Shown here: positions 9,016 through 16,439 of the stretch, one piece after another | Numbering within the stretch: the first letter of the stretch is position 1 | Layout of the letters: each line of letters begins with the position of its first letter | From: Candidatus Omnitrophota bacterium | GTDB lineage: Bacteria; Omnitrophota; Gorgyraeia; Aquiviventales; Aquiviventaceae | Assembly: GCA_016209275.1 (NCBI GenBank) | Contig: JACQWM010000020.1 | Span: 1-34,472 of the forward strand | Direction of reading: 5' to 3' | Length of the DNA stretch: 34,472 bases | Made by a program: the position numbers and the translations under genes | The notes under the pieces: generated by a model | What the model saw: only the letters and a program-made list of their open reading frames with translations | Database searches by the model: none | Told to the model about the DNA's origin: nothing

Positions 9016-9753
9016 ATGCAGATTGATGTGGTGACCATATTTCCGGAGATGTTTCCGCCGGTGCTGAATGCTTCGATCTTGAAGCGAGCTCAGGACAGCG
9101 GCATCGTCGATATCCAGGTGCACAATCTTCGCGACTATACGCATGATCAGCGGCGCACCGTGGATGATCGGCCGTATGGCGGAGGCCCTGGCATGGTGAT
9201 GAAGCCGGAGCCCATCTTTGAAGCGGTCGAGGCTCTCCGAGCCAAGCGGGGCTGCGAGGCGCATCGAATCCGGCAGCCGAGGACGTGTGAAACGATTCTG
9301 TTGAGCCCGAAGGGCGAGCCGCTCTCGGCCGGCCTGGCGAAGGCGCTGGCGGCGCTAACACACGTGCTCTTGATTTGCGGCCGGTATGAAGGGGTGGATG
9401 AGCGGGTGAGGATCGGCTTGGCGGATCGGACCCTGTCCATTGGGGATTATGTGCTGACCGGCGGCGAGCTGCCGGCGATGGTGGCGATCGATGCCCTGGC
9501 GCGGTTCATCCCCGGCGTCCTCGGCCATGCCCAGGCCACCGAGGAGGAATCGTTTGCGGAAGGATGGCTGGAATATCCCCACTATACCCGACCACCGACG
9601 TACCGCGGCATGACGGTCCCAGAGGAACTCTTAAGCGGGGATCATGAGGCTGTGGCGCGCTGGCGAAAAGCCCAGGCCACCGCGCAGACCCTGGCTGTGC
9701 GCCCTGAAATGATCACGAGTCATCAATGTAATCGCTCTGCAAAATCACTGTAA
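9016..9753 (+). CDS. trmD: tRNA (guanine-37-N1)-methyltransferase
   Basis: A 245-residue SPOUT-fold methyltransferase that makes m1G37 in tRNAs reading CNN codons and prevents frameshifting. The N-terminus MQIDVVTIFPEMF, the substrate loop RPYGGGPGMVMKPEP, and the trefoil-knot SAM site (LLICGRYEGVDERV, then SIGDYVLTGGELPAM) are all present. Length is typical. It sits between rpsP and rplS, the conserved ribosomal order, but without rimM. Confidence 0.97.
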   Translation: MQIDVVTIFPEMFPPVLNASILKRAQDSGIVDIQVHNLRDYTHDQRRTVDDRPYGGGPGMVMKPEPIFEAVEALRAKRGCEAHRIRQPRTCETILLSPKGEPLSAGLAKALAALTHVLLICGRYEGVDERVRIGLADRTLSIGDYVLTGGELPAMVAIDALARFIPGVLGHAQATEEESFAEGWLEYPHYTRPPTYRGMTVPEELLSGDHEAVARWRKAQATAQTLAVRPEMITSHQCNRSAKSL

Positions 9754-9776
9754 TCCATTATCAATGGAGGGGTAAG

Positions 9777-10208
9777 ATGGAATGGTTGCAATGGATTCAC
9801 GGCACGCCGAAAGAGAACACGGCGGCGGGCTTGCACCCTGGCGATGAGGTGCGCGTCTGGTACCGCATTTTAGAGCAGGGCAAGGAACGCCTGGGGCAGT
9901 TTGAAGGCACGGTGATCCGCACGCGAGGCGCGCGGGCGTCGAGGACGTACACGGTCAGGCGCGTGACCTTCGGCGAGGGGGTGGAGCGCGTCTTTCCCGT
10001 TGACTCAAAAACCGTGGCGAAGATCGATGTGCTGCGGCACGGACATCTTAAGCGCGCCACGCTCTACTACCTGCGGACGAAGATCGGCAAGGTGCGGGTG
10101 GAATCCACTGACGCGATGGCGACGAAGGCCGTCCGCGCGGCTTCTGAATCGAACAAGGCGGCTGAATCCGCTGCTGTTGTCGCAGAAAAGAGCACCACGA
10201 CCACGTAA
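9777..10208 (+). CDS. rplS: Ribosomal protein bL19 with a C-terminal tail
   Basis: A 143-residue large-subunit protein at the subunit interface. The family core includes PGDEVRVWYRILEQGKERLGQFEGTV spread over residues 22-48 and the end RHGHLKRATLYYLR. bL19 is usually about 115 residues. Here residues about 112-143 form an Ala/Ser/Thr/Lys-rich tail ending in four threonines, probably disordered. A strong GGAGG precedes the ATG. Confidence 0.96.
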   Translation: MEWLQWIHGTPKENTAAGLHPGDEVRVWYRILEQGKERLGQFEGTVIRTRGARASRTYTVRRVTFGEGVERVFPVDSKTVAKIDVLRHGHLKRATLYYLRTKIGKVRVESTDAMATKAVRAASESNKAAESAAVVAEKSTTTT

Positions 10209-10231
10209 CCGGTGATCGGCTTACGGCTTCG

Positions 10232-10786
10232 ATGGGCGTTGTTGCTGGGGTTGATGAAGCCGGCCGAGGCCCTTGGGCCGGACCGGTCGTGGCCGCTGCA
10301 GTCATCCTTCACGTTCCACGCCTGCCCGTCCGCATCGATGATTCCAAACGGTTAACCGCCCACCAGCGTGCCGTGGCCTATGCCGCGATTCTTGAGCAGG
10401 CTGACATCGGAGTAGGCATCGTGCCGGCCGCTGAGATCGACCGAATCAACATCCTGCAGGCGACATTCATGGCGATGCAATACGCCCTCGAGCGATTGCC
10501 TCAGCGGCCGGATCTCGTCCTCGTCGACGGCCATCTCGCTCCGCCGATTGGCCTTCCATGCCGGCCGATCATCCATGGCGATCAGCGCGAGTATGTGATT
10601 AGCTGCGCCTCCATCGTCGCGAAAGTCGTGCGTGACGACCTGATGGGGTTGTATCACGAGCTGGCTCCGCAGTATGCGTTTGCTCGCCATAAAGGCTACG
10701 GGACGAGCCTGCACGCCGCCAATTTGAAACAGCATGGGCCGTCGATCTTCCACCGGCGCACGTTCCACCCCGTCCTCGATGAGTAG
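10232..10786 (+). CDS. rnhB: Ribonuclease HII
   Basis: A 184-residue endonuclease that cuts the RNA strand of RNA-DNA hybrids and single ribonucleotides in DNA. The four metal-binding acids are visible: GVDEAGRGPWAGPVVAAAV (Asp and Glu), DDSKRLT, VDGHLAP (Asp), and the end of SIVAKVVRDD (Asp). The ATG is 23 bp after rplS with only a weak ribosome-binding site. The stop overlaps the yraN start. Confidence 0.95.
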   Translation: MGVVAGVDEAGRGPWAGPVVAAAVILHVPRLPVRIDDSKRLTAHQRAVAYAAILEQADIGVGIVPAAEIDRINILQATFMAMQYALERLPQRPDLVLVDGHLAPPIGLPCRPIIHGDQREYVISCASIVAKVVRDDLMGLYHELAPQYAFARHKGYGTSLHAANLKQHGPSIFHRRTFHPVLDE

Positions 10787-11153
10787 AAGCACGTTTCGCC
10801 AACGGTTAGGCCGTCGGGGTGAGCGAATCGCGGCGGCGCACCTCCGCGCGCAGGGCTATCAGATCGAAGAGACGAACATTCAGTTTCCCGTCGGGGAAAT
10901 CGACATCCTGGCTCGCGAGGGCGCAACACTCTGCTTCGTTGAAGTGCGCTCGGCGTCCTCGGAACAGTGGGGTGGGCCGCTGGCATCGGTCACCTCGCCC
11001 AAACAGCGCCGGCTCATCCGCGCCGCCGCCTGGTATCTGAACCGCCTGCCGCAGTGGCCGCCGCAGTGCCGATTTGACGTCATCGCCATTGGCTGGCGCG
11101 GCGCTGAGGAGCCTTCAGTCGAGCTGATCCGCGGCGCCTTTGATGCCAGTTGA
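10779..11153 (+). CDS. yraN: YraN/UPF0102 family endonuclease-like protein
   Basis: A 124-residue protein of the UPF0102 family. It has the nuclease-like core GEIDILAREGATLCFVEVRS, matching the restriction-endonuclease-like D-(E/Q)xK fold pattern (GExDI...VEVR). The cellular role is not firmly established; it is often next to rnhB, as here. I chose ATG 10779, which overlaps the rnhB stop (ATGAGTAG). It ends the housekeeping block: a new promoter begins 16 bp after its stop. Confidence 0.88.
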   Translation: MSRSTFRQRLGRRGERIAAAHLRAQGYQIEETNIQFPVGEIDILAREGATLCFVEVRSASSEQWGGPLASVTSPKQRRLIRAAAWYLNRLPQWPPQCRFDVIAIGWRGAEEPSVELIRGAFDAS

Positions 11154-11168
11154 CGACGCTCGATCGCG

Positions 11169-11197
11169 TTGAATCCGCCGCAGATTTCCCCTATAAT
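11169..11197 (+). promoter_or_regulatory. Sigma-70 type promoter of the C1/glycine cluster
   Basis: TTGAAT at 11169-11174 and a consensus TATAAT at 11192-11197 are separated by exactly 17 bp. Transcription would start near 11204. This is the best promoter match I found in the window and it lies just upstream of the fchA-like gene. It also excludes the in-frame GTG at 11200 as a start, because that codon would fall before the transcript begins. Confidence 0.75.
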
Positions 11198-11226
11198 AAG
11201 TGTTTCCGTATCCGTATTCATCTAAC

Positions 11227-11230
11227 GAGG
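11227..11230 (+). promoter_or_regulatory. Ribosome-binding site selecting a TTG start for the fchA-like gene
   Basis: GAGG lies 5 bp before TTG 11236. Together with the promoter upstream it makes TTG 11236 the best start in a region that has no ATG. Confidence 0.55.
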
Positions 11231-11235
11231 TTACG

Positions 11236-11724
11236 TTGCACGTTCCGTTGTCGAAATTCCTCGGTCAGGTGGCCCAACAGGGATCCTGGTATGGAGGGGG
11301 AACCGCTGCCGCGCTCGGCGTGGGTCTTTCCGCCGCCCTACTGGAGAAGCTCGCGCACCATCCCGCCGATCGGAAACGCCTGAAACAGATTCGGCAGCGA
11401 AGCCTTTGGCTCGCGGAGCGCGATGCCGCCGTCTTCGCCGGCGTCATTGCCGCTTGCCGCACCGGACGGCGCGGAACGTTTCGGCAAGCCCTGAGAGCGG
11501 CGGTTGAGGTCCCGTGCCGCGTCTATGAGGACGCGCAAGCGGTTCGTGCGCTTGGCCGCAAGATCCAACGGACGATTGCGCCGCGGCTTCAATCAGATGT
11601 GCGTTGCGCCATGGCACTCGCGGAGGCGGGGCAAGCCGGAGCGCAAGGGTTTATCAACGCCAACCTGGCGTGGCTCAACGATCGCGCCTATGCGCTGAGG
11701 ATCCGACGACGGCTTCGGAGATGA
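11236..11724 (+). CDS. fchA: FchA/cyclodeaminase family protein, probable methenyl-tetrahydrofolate cyclohydrolase
   Basis: A 162-residue all-helical protein of the formiminotransferase-cyclodeaminase C-terminal family. Family features are GGGTAAALGVGLSAALLEKLA at residues about 20-40, ERDAAVFAGVIAACR, RAAVEVPCRVYEDA, SDVRCAMALAEAG and NANLAWLND. Members act either as formimino-THF cyclodeaminase or, as Fch/FchA in methylotrophs and clostridia, as methenyl-THF cyclohydrolase. No formiminotransferase domain or histidine-degradation gene is nearby. The next gene is a FolD-like protein missing the cyclohydrolase lysine, which favours the cyclohydrolase role. It is somewhat shorter than typical FchA (about 200). 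The stop overlaps folD as ATGA. The exact substrate is inference. Confidence 0.8.
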   Translation: MHVPLSKFLGQVAQQGSWYGGGTAAALGVGLSAALLEKLAHHPADRKRLKQIRQRSLWLAERDAAVFAGVIAACRTGRRGTFRQALRAAVEVPCRVYEDAQAVRALGRKIQRTIAPRLQSDVRCAMALAEAGQAGAQGFINANLAWLNDRAYALRIRRRLRR

Positions 11725-12605
11725 TCGGAGCAATGGCCGCAATCGAGTTAGAGGGAAAACCTATCGCTGAGCGCATGTTCACGCAGCTGCGGGAAGAGCT
11801 GAGCGAGCTGATTCCGCTTCGAAGTATGCCGAGACCGCAGTTACGCGTCCTCCATTTCAACTCCCAAGCCTCAACACTGTATTGGCAGGCGCAAGAGCGC
11901 ACGGCCGCCAGACTCGCCATCGAAACCGTCGGCAGCCATGAGTGCGACCCGCACGTGCGTCCTGAAGACGTGGAACGCATCATTCATGCGTGGAACCAGG
12001 ACCCCAAGGTGCACGGCATTTTCGTGCATCAACCGCTGCCGGAGCACGTGGATGCGCAGCGGATTTCCTCGCTGATCGACCCGACGAAAGACATCGAGGG
12101 CATCCATCCGCAGAACTCGGCGCGGCGATTCTTCGCCAAAGCCCGCATCGGCTCCTGCACCGCGCTGGCGGTCATGGAGCTCATCGAGTCGACACAGGTT
12201 GATCTGGCCGGCAAAGAAGCGGTCGTGGTGGGGCATAGCGAAATTGTCGGACGTCCGGTCAGCATGCTGCTGCTGGATACCCTTGCCACCACGACGATTT
12301 GTCACATCGGCACCGATAAGGCCGGACGGCTTGAGGAGCATGTGCGGCGGGCCGATGTGCTGGTCGTCGCCATCGGCAGGCCGCAGTTCATCAGAGGGGC
12401 TTGGATTAAGCCTGGGGCCATCGTGATCGATGTGGGCATCAATGTGGTGGGCGGCCGCGTGGTGGGCGATGTGGAGTTCGAGGCGGCCAAAACGCGCGCC
12501 GCCTTCATCACCCCGGTGCCCGGCGGGGTGGGGCCGGTGACGGTCATGATGGTCATGAAGAACACGGTTGAAGCCTTTAAGCTACAACAAAGGAATGGTG
12601 TTTGA
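11721..12605 (+). CDS. folD: FolD-like methylene-tetrahydrofolate dehydrogenase with an altered cyclohydrolase site
   Basis: A protein of about 294 residues with the FolD fold. The Rossmann half is well conserved: VVVGHSEIVGRPVSMLLL, GAIVIDVGIN and PVPGGVGPVTV. The catalytic half is not. In the motif Y-x3-K the Tyr is kept (Y54) but Gln 58 replaces the essential Lys; VQLPLP reads VHQPLP (His 103 at the Gln position); and DVDGFHP reads DIEGIHP (Glu 126 at the Asp position). In FolD the Lys is required for the cyclohydrolase step, so this protein may act only as a dehydrogenase. ATG 11721 overlaps the fchA-like stop; ATG 11733 is an alternative. metF follows. Confidence 0.85.
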   Translation: MIGAMAAIELEGKPIAERMFTQLREELSELIPLRSMPRPQLRVLHFNSQASTLYWQAQERTAARLAIETVGSHECDPHVRPEDVERIIHAWNQDPKVHGIFVHQPLPEHVDAQRISSLIDPTKDIEGIHPQNSARRFFAKARIGSCTALAVMELIESTQVDLAGKEAVVVGHSEIVGRPVSMLLLDTLATTTICHIGTDKAGRLEEHVRRADVLVVAIGRPQFIRGAWIKPGAIVIDVGINVVGGRVVGDVEFEAAKTRAAFITPVPGGVGPVTVMMVMKNTVEAFKLQQRNGV

Positions 12606-12624
12606 TTACACAGATTGCTAAAAG

Positions 12625-13539
12625 ATGATGACACAGATAAATTTGCCTGAAACGGAGCGCTTTGAGCGGAAGCTCGGGAAGAAGTTCTTGGTGACCATGG
12701 AAGTCAACCCGCCGAAAGGCACTGACCTTTCGGAGATCATGAAGGCGGTTGGGCTAGTGAAGGGGCAGGTCGATGCCATCAATGTGACGGACGGCTCTGG
12801 CGCGATCATGCGGGCGTGTCCGCTGGCCGTGGCCAAGGCGGTGCTGGATGCGGGGGCTGATCCCATCTTGCAGATGACCTGCCGCGACCGCAATCGCCTC
12901 GCCCTCCAGGCGGATTTGCTGGGCGCGTCGATCTTGAGCATCCGCAATCTGCTGCTGCTGACCGGCGATGACCCGAAAGCCGGCGACCATCCGGAGGCCA
13001 AACCGGTCTTTGACATCAACTCCGCGGCCCTGATGCAGGCGGCCAAGAGGCTCACGCAGGGCAAGGATATGGCCGGCAAGGACCTCGCTGGCGCTCCAGC
13101 ATTTTGCATCGGGGCGGCGGCGGATCCAGGGGCGAAAGACCTTGAGGTGGAAACCCAAAAGTTTCAGGCGAAGATCGATGGGGGCGCTGAATTTTTCCAG
13201 ACGCAGGCGGTGTTTGACCCGCCTACGCTTCGCGCGTTCATGGAGCGCGTCAAGCCGTTTGGAAAGCCCGTCCTCGCCGGCATCCTCCTGGTCAAGTCCG
13301 CCAAGATGGCTCGGTACATGAATGAGCATGTCTGGGGGATCCGCGTCCCGGATGATCTCATCGCCCGCTTTGAGCAGACCAACGATGCAAAAGCCGAGTG
13401 CGTCGCGGTGACGACGGAGCTGATCCGCGCGGTGCGGGAGGTGGCGGATGGGATCCACGTCTACGCGCTGGGCTGGGAAGCGTTGGTGCCTGAGATCCTC
13501 AAGGAAGTCAAAGGAGCTGACACGAGCACACGCCGATGA
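12625..13539 (+). CDS. metF: Methylenetetrahydrofolate reductase
   Basis: A 304-residue flavoprotein-type TIM barrel reducing 5,10-methylene-THF to 5-methyl-THF. The catalytic Glu is in FLVTMEVNPPKG, the flavin/folate Asp in LLLLTGDDPKAGDH, and GAEFFQTQAVFD and KPVLAGILLVKSAKMARYMNE are typical. It resembles the MetF of acetogens and other anaerobes. I see no MetV-type zinc subunit next to it, nor a gene for one in the window. ATG 12625 (or 12628) has only a weak ribosome-binding site. The stop overlaps gcvT as ATGA. Confidence 0.93.
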   Translation: MMTQINLPETERFERKLGKKFLVTMEVNPPKGTDLSEIMKAVGLVKGQVDAINVTDGSGAIMRACPLAVAKAVLDAGADPILQMTCRDRNRLALQADLLGASILSIRNLLLLTGDDPKAGDHPEAKPVFDINSAALMQAAKRLTQGKDMAGKDLAGAPAFCIGAAADPGAKDLEVETQKFQAKIDGGAEFFQTQAVFDPPTLRAFMERVKPFGKPVLAGILLVKSAKMARYMNEHVWGIRVPDDLIARFEQTNDAKAECVAVTTELIRAVREVADGIHVYALGWEALVPEILKEVKGADTSTRR

Positions 13540-14693
13540 ATAAAACTGCTCTCAACGAGAAACACCGCGCTTTGGGCGCGAAGATGACGGACTTCCACGG
13601 CTGGGAGATGCCGTTGTATTACACCAGCATCCTCGATGAGCATCGCGCCGTGCGCCAAGCGCTTGGCATCTTTGACATCTCCCACATGGGCCAAGTACTC
13701 GTCACCGGCCCGGACGCGACGCGGACCCTGAATCATCTGATGGTGAGCGATTTTTCCCAGGTCGGGTTGAACCGCGCGTGTTATACGCTCATGCTCAATG
13801 AGCGCGGCGGCATCATCGATGATCTGATCATCTACCGCCTGGGTGAGGAGGAATTCCTCGTCATCGTGAACTGCGGCAACCGGGCGATCGATGTGGAGTG
13901 GCTGCGCGCGCATCGCCAAGGGAACACGACCGTCACCAATATCAGCGAGGAGAGGGCCATTCTGGCGATCCAAGGGCCGCTGGCCTCGCGCGTGCTCGAG
14001 ACGCTGATCGACGCCAAAGTGGCCGGCCTTGGCCGGTTTGAAATCGCGCCAATCAGAACCATCGGGCCCGACGCCTGCATCGCCCGCACCGGCTACACCG
14101 GCAGCGATGGGTTTGAGCTGTTCCTTCCGAATCGGCATGCCGGTCGGCTGTGGGAGGCCACGTTGGCCGCCGGCAAACCGCAGGATGCCCATCCCGTCGG
14201 ACTGGGGGCGCGAGATACCCTCCGAGTGGAAGCCGGTCTGCGTTTGTATGGCGCGGACATGGATGCGGCGACGACCCCGTGGGAAGTCGGATTGGATTGG
14301 ACCGTCGCCCTCGGCAAGCCGAACTTTATCGGCAAGGACACGCTCCTGCGCCAGCGGGCGCAAGGGGTGACGCGAAAGTTTGTGGGGTTTGTGTTGCCGC
14401 AAGGCCCGGTGCCCAGGACAGGGATGGAGCTGACGGCCCCTGGCGCGGATCATCGGCGCATCGGCGCGGTCACCAGCGGCACGTTTAGCCCGATGCTGAA
14501 TCAGCCGGTCGGCATGGGCTACGTGGAGCCGGCGTCGGCCGCGGTCGGAGCGCCCTTGGGCCTCACGGTGCGAGCGCAACGCTACGCGGCCGCCATCGTG
14601 AAACTGCCGTTTTGGAAGCCGGAGCGCAAACCTTCGGCGGTCTCATCACCGGCACCATCGAGTGGAACGCATCTATTGGAGAGGCTATCGTGA
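13536..14693 (+). CDS. gcvT: Glycine cleavage system T protein (aminomethyltransferase)
   Basis: A 385-residue THF-dependent aminomethyltransferase. It moves the aminomethyl group from lipoyl-H protein to THF, giving methylene-THF and ammonia, or the reverse. Family motifs are HRALGAKMTDFHGWEMPLYY near the N-terminus, GIFDISHMGQ, the catalytic-region GGIIDDLIIYR, ARTGYTGSDGFELF, and GLGARDTLRVEAGLRLYG. The last 20 residues are Ser/Pro-rich and probably unstructured. gcvH begins one base after its stop. The product or substrate methylene-THF links it directly to the folD and metF genes upstream. Confidence 0.96.
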   Translation: MNKTALNEKHRALGAKMTDFHGWEMPLYYTSILDEHRAVRQALGIFDISHMGQVLVTGPDATRTLNHLMVSDFSQVGLNRACYTLMLNERGGIIDDLIIYRLGEEEFLVIVNCGNRAIDVEWLRAHRQGNTTVTNISEERAILAIQGPLASRVLETLIDAKVAGLGRFEIAPIRTIGPDACIARTGYTGSDGFELFLPNRHAGRLWEATLAAGKPQDAHPVGLGARDTLRVEAGLRLYGADMDAATTPWEVGLDWTVALGKPNFIGKDTLLRQRAQGVTRKFVGFVLPQGPVPRTGMELTAPGADHRRIGAVTSGTFSPMLNQPVGMGYVEPASAAVGAPLGLTVRAQRYAAAIVKLPFWKPERKPSAVSSPAPSSGTHLLERLS

Positions 14694-14694
14694 G

Positions 14695-15090
14695 ATGAAT
14701 ATTCCCGCTGAACTTCGGTATACCAAAACCCACGAGTGGGCGCGGCAAGAGGGCACGGACGTTGCCGTTGGCATTACGTCCCATGCCCAGGAAGAGTTGC
14801 GCGACGTGGTGTTTATCGAGTTGCCGAACGTCGGAAAGGTCGTCAAACAGGGCGAGCCGGCTGCGGTCATCGAATCGGTGAAAGCGGCCTTCGATATTTA
14901 CGCGCCGGTTTCAGGAGTGATCAGCCGCGCTAATGGCGCGCTCGCCAAGTCGCCTCAGGCGGTCAACCAGGATTGCTATGGGGCCGGCTGGCTCTTTGCG
15001 GTGGCTCCCAGCAACCCGGCAGAGCTCTCCTCGCTGTTGTCGGCTCAGGCGTATGAGCAGCAACTCCAGACGCCAACACCCGGACACTGA
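14695..15090 (+). CDS. gcvH: Glycine cleavage system H protein
   Basis: A 131-residue lipoyl carrier that shuttles the aminomethyl intermediate between P, T and L proteins. The lipoylation site is Lys 63 in IESVKAAFDIYAP, and YTKTHEWARQEG is the usual N-terminal motif. I chose ATG 14695 just after the gcvT stop; the longer frame is inside gcvT. The lipM-like gene later in the same run probably makes the lipoyl precursor for this lysine. No dihydrolipoamide dehydrogenase (L protein) is in the window. Confidence 0.96.
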   Translation: MNIPAELRYTKTHEWARQEGTDVAVGITSHAQEELRDVVFIELPNVGKVVKQGEPAAVIESVKAAFDIYAPVSGVISRANGALAKSPQAVNQDCYGAGWLFAVAPSNPAELSSLLSAQAYEQQLQTPTPGH

Positions 15091-15095
15091 ACGTG

Positions 15096-16439
15096 ATGTG
15101 GTATTCCCAAAACACGGATGCGCAGCTGCAGGAGATGCTGCGCGCCATCGGTGTTCGCTCCTTTGCGGAGCTGATCCGCAGCGTGCCCGAAACGCTGCAG
15201 CGCCGCACCCTTGATGTCCCTGACGGCCTTGCCGAAGCCCAGGTGATTGAACTTGGCGAGCAGTTGGCTGCGCGGAATCGTTCGGTCAAGGACGTCATCT
15301 CATTCCTTGGCGCAGGGTCGTATCACCATCTGATCCCGACGGTCGTCGACGCGATCGCGGCTCGCGGCGAATGGCTCACCCCGTACACGCCGTATCAGGC
15401 TGAGGCGAGCCAGGGCACGCTCCAAGCGATCTACGAGTTTCAGACGATGATCTGCGAGCTGATGCAGATGGAGGTCTCCAACGCCTCGATGTACGATGGC
15501 GCCTCGGCGGCCGCAGAAGCCGCCGTCTTATCATTACGCGCCACGGAACGCCCGCGGTTTTTGGTGTCTGAGGCGGTCCATCCGCATGTGCGGCAAACGA
15601 TGTCAACGTATCTCAGCGATGCCAGCGCGATGCTCCAAGTGATCCCCACGGTCAATGGCGTCACCGATGTCGAAGCGCTCGACAAAGCCTTGAAGGATGA
15701 TGTGGCCGGTGTTCTGCTGCAGCAGCCGAACGTCTTCGGCTGTCTTGAACCCATGGCCCAAGCCGCGCAACGCGCGCATCGCGTCGGCGGGTTGTTTGTC
15801 GCGTCGGTCTACCCGGTGAGTCTCGGATTGCTGCAACCGCCTGGAGCCTATGGCGCTGATATTGCCGTGGCTGAAGGCCGTTGCCTCGGCAGCCCGATCT
15901 CCTTTGGCGGGCCGGGGCTGGGATTGTTCACGACCACACAAGCGCTGGTTCGCCGGATTCCCGGCCGGTTGGCCGGCTGCACCGTGGATCAGTCAGGCCG
16001 CCGAGGCTTCACGCTGACCCTGCAGACGCGAGAGCAGCACATCCGCCGGGAGAAAGCGACGTCGAATATTTGCACAAACGAGGGCTGGCTCGCACTTCGG
16101 GCCACGATTTTTCTCAGCGTGCTCGGCTCGCACGGCATGCGAGAGCTGGCACAGCTCAACCTTGAGAAAGCCCATTACGCGCAGAGACGGCTGAGTGAGA
16201 TCCCATGGATCGCGCCGGCGTTTGATCAGCCGTTCTTCAACGAATTCACGCTTCAGTACGATGAAAAGGTGAATGTGGTTCGCCTCAACCGTCGGTTAGC
16301 CGCCAAAGGCGTCGTTGGCGGGCTGCCACTGGCTCAATGGTATCCCCACATGCCGCACGCCGCCCTCTGGTGCGTGACGGAAACCATGACGAAAGACGCC
16401 ATCGACAGGACCGTTGGCGCCCTGAAGGCGTTGGTCTGA
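15096..16439 (+). CDS. gcvPA: Glycine dehydrogenase (decarboxylating) subunit 1
   Basis: The N-terminal half of the split P protein, about 447 residues. Family patterns are SFLGAGSYHHLIPTVVDAI, YTPYQAEASQGTLQAIYEFQTMICELM, NASMYDGASAAAEA, and GRRGFTLTLQTREQHIRREKATSNICTN (given here as two adjacent motifs, GRRGFTLTLQTREQHI and RREKATSNICTN). With subunit 2 it forms the PLP-dependent decarboxylase. GTG 15093 is directly before ATG 15096 and is an alternative start. The stop overlaps the gcvPB ATG by one base, as expected for subunits made in equal amounts. Confidence 0.96.
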   Translation: MWYSQNTDAQLQEMLRAIGVRSFAELIRSVPETLQRRTLDVPDGLAEAQVIELGEQLAARNRSVKDVISFLGAGSYHHLIPTVVDAIAARGEWLTPYTPYQAEASQGTLQAIYEFQTMICELMQMEVSNASMYDGASAAAEAAVLSLRATERPRFLVSEAVHPHVRQTMSTYLSDASAMLQVIPTVNGVTDVEALDKALKDDVAGVLLQQPNVFGCLEPMAQAAQRAHRVGGLFVASVYPVSLGLLQPPGAYGADIAVAEGRCLGSPISFGGPGLGLFTTTQALVRRIPGRLAGCTVDQSGRRGFTLTLQTREQHIRREKATSNICTNEGWLALRATIFLSVLGSHGMRELAQLNLEKAHYAQRRLSEIPWIAPAFDQPFFNEFTLQYDEKVNVVRLNRRLAAKGVVGGLPLAQWYPHMPHAALWCVTETMTKDAIDRTVGALKALV

